DNA of 8,742 bases. Source: Anaerolineales bacterium. GTDB taxonomy: Bacteria > Chloroflexota > Anaerolineae > 4572-78 > J111. Made by a program: the position numbers and the translations under genes. The DNA lies in NCBI GenBank assembly GCA_012032575.1, contig JAAUSP010000309.1:1-8742 (forward strand), in the 5' to 3' direction. Under the pieces are notes generated by a model. It saw only the letters and a list, made by a program, of their open reading frames with translations. It was not told the origin of the DNA and did no database searches. Of the stretch, positions 1-6,379 are shown in pieces (the first letter of the stretch is position 1; every line of letters starts with the position of its first letter).

Positions 1-704
1 GCCGGAGCGGATGTCTCCGCCGTTTTCACCGATCCAGCGGTCAGTTCCGGTGTGGCGGTGATTGCTGTGGACGATCAGGCCCAAACAATATCATCATCGT
101 GCCCGGTGCCAATGGCCGGGTGGGCGAAGATGATCTGAATCGGCTTGAGTCCAGCCTGGTTGGAGCGAAAGTGTTGTTGCTCCAGCTCGAAGTGCCCTTG
201 CCGGCAGTAGTCAGCGCCGCCCGATTAGCCCGGCAGCAGGGTGTCACCGTTGTGCTTGATCCCGCTCCGGCCCAACCTTTGCCCGCCGAACTTTATACCC
301 TGGTGGATGTGCTCACCCCCAATGAGGTTGAAGCCGGCCAACTGGTCGGCGGGCCTGTAAAAACTGAAGCCGAGGCGGCGGCTGCCGCTGGAAAACTCCT
401 TGAACTGGGGGTTAAAACGGCGCTGGTAAAAATGGGGGCTTTGGGTGTTTTAGTAGCCCAGGCAGGCACGGAGCCAATTTTTGTGCCGGCCTTCAAAGTT
501 CAAGCGGTGGATACGGTAGCTGCCGGCGATGCCTTTAACGGCGGCCTGGCCGCTGCGCTGGTCGAAGGGCATGACCTGCCGCTGGCGGTGCGATGGGGAG
601 CCGCCGCCGGAGCGTTGTCGGCTACCAAAATGGGGGCGCAGCCCTCGATGCCTACGCGGGCCGAATTTGAAGCATTTTTAAAAGCACAGGCGAGCCAGAC
701 CTGA
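1..704 (+). CDS. rbsK: Ribokinase, 3' part (5' end outside window; one-base frameshift near 84)
   Basis: Phosphorylates ribose to ribose 5-phosphate in the cytoplasm using ATP. The visible part is about 234 residues; ribokinases are about 305, so some 70 N-terminal residues lie before the window. Frame 1 reads SSGVAVIAVDDQAQ; the frame starting at position 84 continues with NNIIIVPGANGRV, a conserved ribokinase stretch, then the LLLQLEVPLPAV segment, DPAPAQPLP, LTPNEVEA, and the ATP/anion-hole motif DTVAAGDAFNGG. The catalytic Asp is the GAT codon at 528-530. The two frames join if one A is added to the AAA at 83-85. It is first in a run of same-strand nucleoside/ribose genes, where it would trap ribose released by the nucleoside hydrolase downstream. 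Another PfkB specificity (for example a nucleoside kinase) is possible, but the match to ribokinase is strong. Confidence 0.88.
   Translation, partial: RSGCLRRFHRSSGQFRCGGDCCGRSGPNNIIIVPGANGRVGEDDLNRLESSLVGAKVLLLQLEVPLPAVVSAARLARQQGVTVVLDPAPAQPLPAELYTLVDVLTPNEVEAGQLVGGPVKTEAEAAAAAGKLLELGVKTALVKMGALGVLVAQAGTEPIFVPAFKVQAVDTVAAGDAFNGGLAAALVEGHDLPLAVRWGAAAGALSATKMGAQPSMPTRAEFEAFLKAQASQT
83..85 (+). other. Frameshift in rbsK: one A missing
   Basis: The ribokinase frame moves from frame 1 (codon CAA at 82-84) to the frame whose codons start at 84 (AAC AAT ATC ATC ATC GTG). Adding one A to the AAA run restores QAQNNIIIVPGAN without any other change. A sequencing error is the simplest reading. Confidence 0.85.
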
Positions 705-722
705 TCTCACTCAACTTTTTTC

Positions 723-739
723 GGGTTAGCCGGTAACCC
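723..739. repeat. Small hairpin between rbsK and the ADP-ribosylglycohydrolase gene
   Basis: GGGTTA (723-728) and TAACCC (734-739) form a perfect 6-bp stem with loop GCCGG. A run of six T lies before it (716-721), not after it, so it does not look like an intrinsic terminator for the + strand, and the A-run on the other side does not make one for the - strand. A second short inverted repeat, CCAAT/ATTGG at 744-759, follows. Role unknown. Confidence 0.5.
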
Positions 740-771
740 AGGCCCAATTCGGCCATTGGCGGTACACTGAC

Positions 772-1847
772 ATGCAACCGACAACAAACCTTTATCCACA
801 CATTTTAGGCGGCGTGTACGGTCAAGCCCTCGGCGACGCCTGGGCTATGCCGGCCCATTTTCACCCCGACCAAACCTGGACCTATTACAATGGCTGGCTC
901 GACCGTTTTTGGCCGGCCTCGCCCGACCATCCGTTGCACGCCGGTTTTCGCGCCGGCCAAATTACCGATGATACCCAACAGGCGTTGGCCCTGGCCGAAG
1001 CCATTATGGCCGCCCCGCAGCTAACCGTCGAGGAAGTTGCCAGGGCAATGGTGGCCTGGTATGAGCAGGGCGAAGGGCCGGGAGCGGCCTATATTAGCCA
1101 TAATACCCATCGGGCGATGGCAGCGCTCAAATCCGGCAGCGACCCCCATCTGACCGGCCTGCGGGGCGATACCGATGGCGGAGCCAAGCGGGTTAGCCCT
1201 ATTGGGCTGATTCATCCTGGCGATCCGGACGCGGCTGTGGCCGATGCGATCATCGCCTGCACCCCACTCACTTTGCCGATGTGGCCTTATCGGGCGCTTG
1301 TGCGGTGGCGGCGGCGGTCGCTCAGGCCCTGGTTCCCGAAACCACCCTGGAAGAGATTGTCAATGTGGCCATGCGCGCCGCCGAGGTGGGACGGGAGCAC
1401 GGGGTGGCCTGGTGGGGCGCGTCGGTGGGCCGCAAAATAGATTACGCCGTTCAACTGGCTACCGACAGCCGCTTTTCGGAGCGGGACCGTCTGCAAAATT
1501 TGTACGATCTAATTGGCTCAACTCAGGCCGCCGCCGACAGCGTTCCCTGCGCTTTCGGGATACTGGCTATGGCCGATGGTCATCCGGCGCAAACGGCCAC
1601 GTTTGCCGCCGCCCTTTCCGGCAACGCCGATACGGTTGGGGCGATGGCTTGCGCCATTGCCGGGGCCTGGCACGGCATCGAAGCTATTCCCTTGGAGCAT
1701 ATTGAAACGCTCAATCGAGCCAATCCGGCCTGTAATTTTGAGCAGACAGCCGCCGGGTTGTACGAAATTGCCCGGCACAATGCGCAGGCGATTAAGCAGG
1801 TAGGCGAACATTCATTGAAAACCCTGCTTGATAATTATAACGAGTAG
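772..1847 (+). CDS. ADP-ribosylglycohydrolase family protein (one-base frameshift near 1262)
   Basis: About 358 residues after repair, a normal size for this family, whose members use two Mg2+ ions to hydrolyse N-glycosidic bonds to ADP-ribose or related ribosides. Seen: N-terminal GGVYGQALGDAW (13-24); metal-binding TDDT (65-68) in GQITDDTQQALALAEAI; RGDTDGGAKRVSPIG in the middle; C-terminal SGNADTVGAMACAIAGAWHG (about 283-302) holding the second metal site near D287-T288. The frame at 772 runs to about 1266; the continuation CTPTHFADVALSGACAVAAA is in the next frame, joined by one extra C in the CCCC at 1262-1265. The start ATG has no obvious Shine-Dalgarno. It ends 3 nt before the next gene, so the two are probably co-translated. 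In this operon a small-molecule riboside or ADP-ribose substrate seems likelier than ADP-ribosylated protein (inference). The GNADT motif has Asn where GGDxDT usually has Asp. Confidence 0.87.
1262..1265 (+). other. Frameshift in ADP-ribosylglycohydrolase gene: one C missing
   Basis: ACC CCC ACT CAC TTT GCC GAT would give TPTHFAD, the expected family sequence, but the window has only four C after A1261. The upstream frame stays open by chance to 1440, and the downstream one is open to the stop at 1847. One inserted C restores a single 358-residue protein. Confidence 0.85.
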
Positions 1848-1850
1848 CTG

Positions 1851-3175
1851 ATGTACGATCTTATTATCCACAACTGCCATATTTTAACCTCCGGCAGCGA
1901 CATCCAGCGCAACTGCGATCTGCTGATTGACGCCGGTAAAATTGCTGCAATCTTGCCGGCCGGACAGGCTGACCTGGGCCAGGCGCACGAACTGCTGGAA
2001 GGCCGGGACATGCTGGCGATGCCCGGCTTGATCAACACTCACGCCCATGTGCCGATGGTGATCTTTCGCGGCCTGGCCGAAGATGTGCCCATCGAGCGTT
2101 GGTTTAACGAATTTATGTGGCCCCTGGAAAGCAACCTGATCGAAGAGGACGTTTACTGGGGCATGCTGTTGGGACTGGTCGAGATGATCGAGGGTGGCGT
2201 GACCACCGTGGCCGATCACTACTTTTTCATGGATCAGGCCGCGCGAGCCGTGGAGCAGGCCGGCACGCGGGCTGCGCTCGGCTGGGCCGTTTTTGGCGAC
2301 CGGGGCTACGAGGCCCTGGCCGAAACCGCCGCCTTTGTGGACCGCTGGCAAGGTCAGGCCGAGGGCCGGATCACCACCTGGATGGCTCCCCACGCTCCCT
2401 ACACCTGCGACGACGATTTTTGCGGGCAACAGTGGCCCACGCCCAACGGTTGGGGGTGGGCATTCACATTCACGCCGCCGAAGAGATGGGCCAGACCCAG
2501 GCCAGTCTGCAAAAGCGGGGCATTACTCCAATTCAGATATTGGCTGAAACGGGTGTTTTGGCTGGCCCGGTGATTATTGCTCATGGCTGCGGGCTGCTGC
2601 CGGAAGATATTAAACGGCTCAGGCAAGCTGCCGGGCCGGTCGGTGTAGCCCACGCGCCCAAAACCTATCTCAAGCTGGGCATGGGTTTGACCCCCATCCT
2701 GGCTTTGCAGGCAGCGGGTATTCCGGTGGGCCTGGCCACCGACGGGGCGGTGAGCAACAATACGCTTGATGTTTTTGAGAGTTTGCGCCTGATGGCGATG
2801 CTGCAAAAGCACGAAGCTCGCAACCCCGAAGTTATGACTATTCGCCAGTCCCTCCAAATGGCAACCCGCGACAGCGCCGCTGTGATTGGGCTGGGCGATA
2901 AAATCGGTCAGCTTTCTCCCGGCTACCTGGCCGATGTAATCCTGGTGGATTTGAGCGGTGCGCACCACCAGCCGCTGCACAGCCTGACTGCCAGCCTGGT
3001 TTACAACACCCGCGCCAGCGATGTCCAAACGGTCATCGTCAACGGCCAGATTATCATGCGCGACCGCCAAATTTTGACCCTGGACAAAGCCGAAATTATT
3101 CGCCAGGTCAACCGGAGCATGGAGCGGTTATCCCAGCGAGTGCCTGGTAAACGGATTCAGGTTTATAATCCCTAG
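1851..3175 (+). CDS. Metal-dependent amidohydrolase, SAH/MTA/guanine deaminase-like (one-base frameshift near 2417)
   Basis: About 441 residues after repair, typical of the ATZ/TRZ-type amidohydrolases (COG0402) that deaminate purine or pyrimidine rings such as S-adenosylhomocysteine, methylthioadenosine, guanine or cytosine. Seen in repaired numbering: first metal pair H64 and H66 in MPGLINTHAHVPM; RGLAEDVPIERWF and EMIEGGVTTVADHYFF as in MtaD-like enzymes; H208 and E211 in IHIHAAEE; H245 in IIAHGCGL; metal-binding D298 in LATDGAVSNNTLDVFESLRL; and a C-terminal beta-sandwich return ending in a VNGQIIMRDRQILTLD-type strand. All expected metal ligands are present, so it should be active. The frame changes at TTTTT 2417-2421. 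Its ATG follows the previous stop by 3 nt. Context (psuG, nucleoside hydrolase) favours a nucleoside or base substrate; the exact one cannot be read from sequence. Confidence 0.87.
2417..2421 (+). other. Frameshift in amidohydrolase gene: one T missing
   Basis: The upstream frame reads APYTCDDDF and then leaves homology (CGQQWPT). Adding one T to the five-T run gives DDDFLRATVAHAQRLGVGIH, which carries on into the metal-binding HIHAAEE motif. The downstream frame is open to the stop at 3175. Confidence 0.85.
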
Positions 3176-3196
3176 CATTTGAAAGTAGTTAAGCCC

Positions 3197-4093
3197 ATGT
3201 CTCCTCAATTAAATTTTCTACCCGAAGTAAAAAACGCTCTGGAACAAGGCCGGGCAGTGGTGGCGCTTGAGTCAACCGTCATCACGCACGGTCTGCCTTC
3301 CCCGGAAAACGTCGAGGTGGCCCGCGCCGTCGAAGCGACTGTGCGGGAGCAGGGAGCAGTGCCGGCCACTATTGCTGTTTTACGCGGCAAAATCACCGTC
3401 GGTTTGACCCCGGAGCAATTAATCTATCTGGGATCGGCTAAAAACGTCCGCAAATGCTCGCGCCGCGATTTCCCGATTGTGGTCGCTCGTGGTGAGGATG
3501 GGGCCACAACAGTGGCCGGGACGATGATGGTGGCTCATTGGGCCGGGATTCGTATTTTTGCTACCGGTGGTATCGGCGGGGTGCATCGGGGCCAGCCCTT
3601 CGATGAGTCGGCGGATTTGCTGGAACTGGGCCGCACTCCGGTGGCGGTGGTCTGCGCCGGGGCCAAGGCAATTTTGGATTTACCCCTCACCCTGGAAGTG
3701 CTTGAAACGCAGGGGGTGCCGGTTATCGGCTACCAAACCGACGAATTTCCGGCCTTTTATTCCCGCAGCAGTGGCCTGCCCCTTGAATTGCGGCTGGATA
3801 CTCCAGAGGAGATTGCCGCTGTCATCAAAACCCACGATCAGTTGAGCTTGAACGCCGGAACGTTGATCGTCCAACCGATTCCGGTGGAAGCGGAATGGCC
3901 CGCCGCCGAAGCGCAGGGGGTGATCGAAGAAGCGTTGCGAGACGCCGCCGCCCGCCACATCACCGGCAAAACAGTTACACCTTACCTGCTGCAAAGGGTC
4001 AGCGATCTCTCCGGCGAGCGCAGCAAAACGGCCAACATCGCCTTATTACTCAACAACGCCCGGCTGGCCGCCCAAATCGCCCTGGCTTTATGA
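3197..4093 (+). CDS. psuG: Pseudouridine-5'-phosphate glycosidase
   Basis: Cleaves the C-C glycosidic bond of pseudouridine 5'-phosphate to uracil and ribose 5-phosphate (the reaction is reversible); this is the second step of pseudouridine breakdown after a PfkB-type kinase. 298 residues from ATG 3197; E. coli PsuG is 312. Seen: VVALESTVITHG with the catalytic Glu at 25; ENGAVPATIAV-like REQGAVPATIAVLRG; VRKCSRRD with Lys86; the Mn-site region GEDGATTVAGTMMVAH; IFATGGIGGVHRG; VCAGAKAILDLPLTLE with Lys157, the Schiff-base lysine; GYQTDEFPAFYSRSSG; and GKTVTPYLLQRV and ANIALLLNNARLAA at the C-terminus. All catalytic residues are present and the frame is intact. I prefer ATG 3197 to the in-frame TTG at 3179 because homology starts just after it. 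The stop overlaps the next start (ATGA at 4090-4093). Confidence 0.96.
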   Translation: MSPQLNFLPEVKNALEQGRAVVALESTVITHGLPSPENVEVARAVEATVREQGAVPATIAVLRGKITVGLTPEQLIYLGSAKNVRKCSRRDFPIVVARGEDGATTVAGTMMVAHWAGIRIFATGGIGGVHRGQPFDESADLLELGRTPVAVVCAGAKAILDLPLTLEVLETQGVPVIGYQTDEFPAFYSRSSGLPLELRLDTPEEIAAVIKTHDQLSLNAGTLIVQPIPVEAEWPAAEAQGVIEEALRDAAARHITGKTVTPYLLQRVSDLSGERSKTANIALLLNNARLAAQIALAL

Positions 4094-5043
4094 AGATGCC
4101 TAAAAAAATCATCATTGACACCGACCCCGGCGTGGACGACGCCATGGCTATCCTGCTGGCGCTCAAATCGCCCGAAATTGAACTGGTGGGCTTGACCACC
4201 ATCTTTGGCAATGTTTACACCCCTTTAGCCACCCAAAACGCGCTGCGCCTGGTGGAATTTGCCGGGCGGCCCGACATTCCGGTGGCACATGGGGCCGAAC
4301 TACCGCTGATCGTGCCGCTGGAGTCGGCGGCCGATTTTGTGCATGGTAGCGACGGGCTGGGCAATGTCAACCTGCCACCGCCCCGCAGCCAGGCGATTGC
4401 CAAACCGGCGGCTCAGTTCATTGTCGAAACGGTCATGGCGCAACCGGGAGAAATCACCCTGGTCCCTATCGGCCCGCTGACCAACCTGGCTCTGGCTTTG
4501 GCCCTCGAACCACGGCTGGCCGAAAATGTGGCCGAGGTGGTTGTTATGGGCGGAGCGGCTGCGGTCAACGGCAACGTCAGTCCCGCCGCCGAGGCCAATA
4601 TCATCAACGATCCTCACGCCGCCGACAAAGTTTTCACCGCAGGCTGGCCGGTGACAATGGTCGGCCTGGATGTGACCCTCCAAACGATCATGACCGACGA
4701 TTATATGGCGGCGCTCAATGCCTCCGGTTCGCCTGCGGCGCAATTCATTTATGCCATCAGCCGGTTCTACCGGGATTTTCATTACGACACCCACGGCCTG
4801 GCCGGCATGCACACCCACGACCCGTCGGTCATCGCTTTTGTGCTCGATCCCGGCCTCTTCACCACCGTGCGCGGCCCGGTGCGCGTCGTGACCGAAGGTA
4901 TTGCCATCGGCCAAACCTTGCTGGACCGCTCTCAAAACTGGCACCAGCCTAACCCCTGGACCGACCAGCCGCCAGTGAATGTCTGCCTGGGGGTGGACTC
5001 GGAGCGGTTGTTGACCCTTTATCAGCAGCGAATCACAGCTTAA
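4090..5043 (+). CDS. Inosine/uridine-preferring nucleoside hydrolase
   Basis: Hydrolyses the N-glycosidic bond of ribonucleosides to free base and ribose; cytoplasmic and Ca2+-dependent. 317 residues, normal for the family. Seen: calcium and ribose site [19 protein letters not shown] (D10, D12, D16, D17); TTIFGNV; the HGSDGLGNV loop (85-93); [34 protein letters not shown] with N170 and the INDPHAA that follows (D174); VTMVGLDVT; and THDPSV with the His243-Asp244 pair that matches the catalytic His and calcium-binding Asp of crithidial IU-NH. Translation starts at the ATG that overlaps the psuG stop by 4 nt, a sign of translational coupling; no upstream leader is needed. The longer open frame reaching back to 3895 is psuG antiframe, not gene. 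The substrate (pyrimidine, purine or broad) cannot be decided; the neighbourhood suggests general RNA nucleoside salvage. The frame is intact. Confidence 0.94.
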   Translation: MKMPKKIIIDTDPGVDDAMAILLALKSPEIELVGLTTIFGNVYTPLATQNALRLVEFAGRPDIPVAHGAELPLIVPLESAADFVHGSDGLGNVNLPPPRSQAIAKPAAQFIVETVMAQPGEITLVPIGPLTNLALALALEPRLAENVAEVVVMGGAAAVNGNVSPAAEANIINDPHAADKVFTAGWPVTMVGLDVTLQTIMTDDYMAALNASGSPAAQFIYAISRFYRDFHYDTHGLAGMHTHDPSVIAFVLDPGLFTTVRGPVRVVTEGIAIGQTLLDRSQNWHQPNPWTDQPPVNVCLGVDSERLLTLYQQRITA

Positions 5044-5056
5044 TTGTTTGGAAGGA

Positions 5057-5106
5057 TGGAAGGCTGGTCAAAACATTCCTCCACCTTCCCTACTTCCAGC
5101 CTTCCA
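5057..5106. repeat. Inverted repeat between nucleoside hydrolase and PfkB genes
   Basis: TGGAAGGCTGG (5057-5067) and CCAGCCTTCCA (5096-5106) are perfect 11-bp arms around a 28-nt pyrimidine-rich loop (CCTCCACCTTCCCTACTT inside). The block starts with a related GGAAGGA at 5050. It ends only 8 nt before the PfkB start codon and has no T run, so it is not an ordinary terminator. In mRNA it would place a stem close to the PfkB ribosome-binding region. It looks like one of the short dispersed intergenic repeats of this genome. Confidence 0.6.
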
Positions 5107-5114
5107 GGGTAAGC

Positions 5115-6031
5115 ATGGATTTCGTCGCTTTCGGCCTCATCATTGACGACATAGTTTTCCCCGACGGCCAAACGGCGATGACCGTTCTGGGCGGCGGTGG
5201 CCCCCAAACCGCTTTTGGCATGAAACTGTGGGCCAGTGAGGTTGGACTGGTGGGGGGCATCGGCCCAGATTTGCCCGCCGAAGCGCTGACCTGGCTGGAA
5301 TTGAGCGGCCTTGACCTCGGCGGTTTGCGCCGATCAGCGCAATGGCCCACGCCGCGTGCCTGGCAAATTCTGGAAGCCGATGGCCGCCGCACCCAGGTCT
5401 GGCGCGTCCCTGGCCCGCAATTGGGGCGCAGTTGGGCCGTCGGCTGGAGTATCTGCCGGACAGCTATCGGCAGGCGCACGGCTTTCACCTCGGCGTCCAC
5501 CCCGAAGACCCCGACCTTGATTTTATCAACGCGCTGCGTCAGACCGGCGCGGTCGTCAGCATCGAGCCGTTTCGGCCCGCTGCCCGGCCCATGGACGATG
5601 CCGAACTGCGGGCGTTGCTGTCGGCAGGCCAAATTTTTTCACCCAACGACGAAGAAGCCGTTTCCCTGGTCGGCCCCGCCGAGCCGCTTGAACTGATCCG
5701 GCGGCTGGTCGAAGCGGGGGCCGGGGTGGTAGCCCTGCGCCAGGGCGAACGGGGGGCGACAGTCCACCGGGCCGACACCGGCGAAACCTGGCACATTCCC
5801 GCCTTTGAAACCCCGGTGATTGACCCCACCGGCGCGGGTAATGCCTTTGGCGGCGGTTTTCTGACCGGCTGGGTTCAAACCGGCGACCTGCGTTTGGCCG
5901 GCCTGTACGGCGCGGCAGCCGCCAGCTTCCTGGTCGAGCAGGTCGGGCTGCCGGTAGAGGTGCGAAGAGGCGAAGAGGCGAGGAGGCGGTTGGCTGTTTT
6001 GCAGAGGGATGTAACCCGGCTTGATAAATGA
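5115..6031 (+). CDS. PfkB-family carbohydrate/nucleoside kinase with DPTGAGNAF motif (one-base frameshift near 5423)
   Basis: About 305 residues after repair, the size of PfkB/ribokinase-fold kinases that phosphorylate sugars or nucleosides with ATP. Seen: N-terminal [15 protein letters not shown]; the substrate-side glycine motif [16 protein letters not shown] (24-39); [23 protein letters not shown] in the middle; [14 protein letters not shown]; and the C-terminal signature [17 protein letters not shown] (237-253). The last position of that motif that is normally the catalytic base Asp is Asn243 (AAT at 5840-5842). A subgroup of PfkB proteins related to yeast MAK32 has the same TGAGNAF form, so this may be a family trait. 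The frames join if one G is added at 5423-5426. The last 30 residues include the 8-bp tandem repeat at 5962-5985. Being near psuG, it could be the pseudouridine kinase, but the Asn argues for caution. Confidence 0.82.
5423..5426 (+). other. Frameshift in PfkB gene: one G missing
   Basis: The upstream frame gives [11 protein letters not shown], and the next frame continues [18 protein letters not shown]. Adding one G to the GGGG run (TTG GGG GCG CAG) joins them. The downstream frame is open to the stop at 6031 and contains the C-terminal PfkB signature. Confidence 0.82.
5962..5985 (+). repeat. 8-bp tandem repeat (GCGAAGAG x3) in the 3' end of the PfkB gene
   Basis: Three copies: GCGAAGAG, GCGAAGAG, GCGAGGAG, followed by GCGG. 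They encode the charged stretch RRGEEARRR near the C-terminus. Two copies of nearly the same unit occur on the minus strand at 8666-8681, so this is a dispersed low-complexity element that has entered or grown inside a coding sequence. Confidence 0.7.
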
Positions 6032-6076
6032 CCGGTCAAAGTTATTAAGTTAGGGTTTGATAGCATCCTTTCGACA

Positions 6077-6243
6077 AGCCCTTCGACAGGCTCAGGAAGT
6101 TCTCAGGACGCAGCCTGAGTAGCGCGAAACGAAGTGGAGCGCGTATCAAAGGGTGCGAGTTTTCTGGCGAAGCAGCACCCTTCGATACGGTTCGCTTCGC
6201 TCACCTACTCAGGATGCTGTGTCCTGAGTGAAGTCGAAGGGCT
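6077..6243. repeat. 167-bp imperfect palindromic (REP/MITE-like) element
   Basis: Matching arm blocks in mirror order: AGCCCTTCGAC (6077-6087) with GTCGAAGGGCT (6233-6243); CTCAGGAC (6102-6109) with GTCCTGAG (6221-6228); CAGC (6111-6114) with GCTG (6216-6219); CTGAGTAG (6115-6122) with CTACTCAG (6205-6212); CGTATCAAAGGGTGC (6142-6156) with GCACCCTTCGATACG (6175-6189, one mismatch). The central loop is 18 nt. No open reading frame is inside. The CCTTCGACA-GGCTCAGG word is a common theme of intergenic palindromic repeats in GC-rich bacteria. As RNA it would fold into a long rod after the PfkB stop and could end or protect the operon transcript. Confidence 0.8.
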
Positions 6244-6248
6244 GCTTA

Positions 6249-6265
6249 ACTCAATGATATTGAGT
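6249..6265. promoter_or_regulatory. 17-bp palindrome, possible operator
   Basis: ACTCAAT, spacer GAT, ATTGAGT: perfect 7-bp arms. It is AT-rich against its surroundings and lies 78 bp upstream of the -35 box of the lipoprotein gene. The size and symmetry fit a dimeric repressor or activator site, but there is no second copy in the window to support this. Confidence 0.3.
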
Positions 6266-6304
6266 ACCCAATGATTACTGGCAGCAAACCTCTGTAGTAT
6301 TTCG

Positions 6305-6330
6305 CCATCTTCCATTCTCTATCTTCTATT
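6305..6330. repeat. Pyrimidine-rich 26-bp repeat, copy 1
   Basis: Begins CCATCTTCCATTCTCTATC; 23 of 26 bases agree with the copy at 7755-7780 in the same orientation. The two copies sit on either side of the lipoprotein gene. Confidence 0.7.
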
Positions 6331-6343
6331 TTCCTCGGTTGGT

Positions 6344-6373
6344 TTGACACAGCCCCACTACCTGCATTAAACT
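6344..6373 (+). promoter_or_regulatory. Sigma70-type promoter, predicted leaderless start
   Basis: The -35 box TTGACA (6344-6349) is a perfect consensus; an 18-nt spacer leads to TAAACT (6368-6373), which fits the TANNNT form. Only GGCCCT separates the -10 box from ATG 6380. Transcription normally starts about 6-7 nt after the -10 box, that is at the A of the start codon, so the mRNA would have no 5' leader. No Shine-Dalgarno is visible, in agreement. Confidence 0.65.
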
Positions 6374-6379
6374 GGCCCT

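Larger units (their letters stand above)
6032..6379. other. 348-nt intergenic region: repeats and promoter, no gene
   Basis: No convincing coding sequence on either strand. In order it holds a 167-bp imperfect palindrome (6077-6243), a 17-bp palindrome (6249-6265), a pyrimidine-rich dispersed repeat (6305-6330) and a sigma70-type promoter (6344-6373) for the lipoprotein gene. It separates the nucleoside operon from a separately transcribed gene. Confidence 0.75.

Noticed and set aside
716..739. Intrinsic terminator after rbsK
   Set aside because: The T run precedes the hairpin on the + strand; the order is wrong for either direction.
763..774. Leaderless promoter (TACACT) before the ADP-ribosylglycohydrolase start
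   Set aside because: TACACT is only three bases from the ATG and no -35 box is found at a proper distance; the gene is more simply read from the operon transcript.
1518..1811. Open minus-strand frames over the ADP-ribosylglycohydrolase and amidohydrolase genes
   Set aside because: No recognisable motifs; they are chance frames opposite GC-rich coding sequence with clear + strand homology.
2415..2425. Programmed -1 frameshifting in the amidohydrolase
   Set aside because: No X XXY YYZ heptamer in the right phase, no reason for it in this family, and three other genes nearby show the same one-base loss in other homopolymers.
3179..3196. Earlier TTG start for psuG
   Set aside because: It adds six residues (MKVVKP) without family support; ATG 3197 is a better codon and lies right before conserved sequence.
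3895..4089. N-terminal extension of the nucleoside hydrolase frame
   Set aside because: This stretch lies entirely in psuG in another frame, is Arg-rich in the way of an antiframe, and the family begins at [10 protein letters not shown] after ATG 4090.
6077..6243. Insertion sequence with transposase
   Set aside because: Only 167 bp long and without a coding frame; at most a non-autonomous element.
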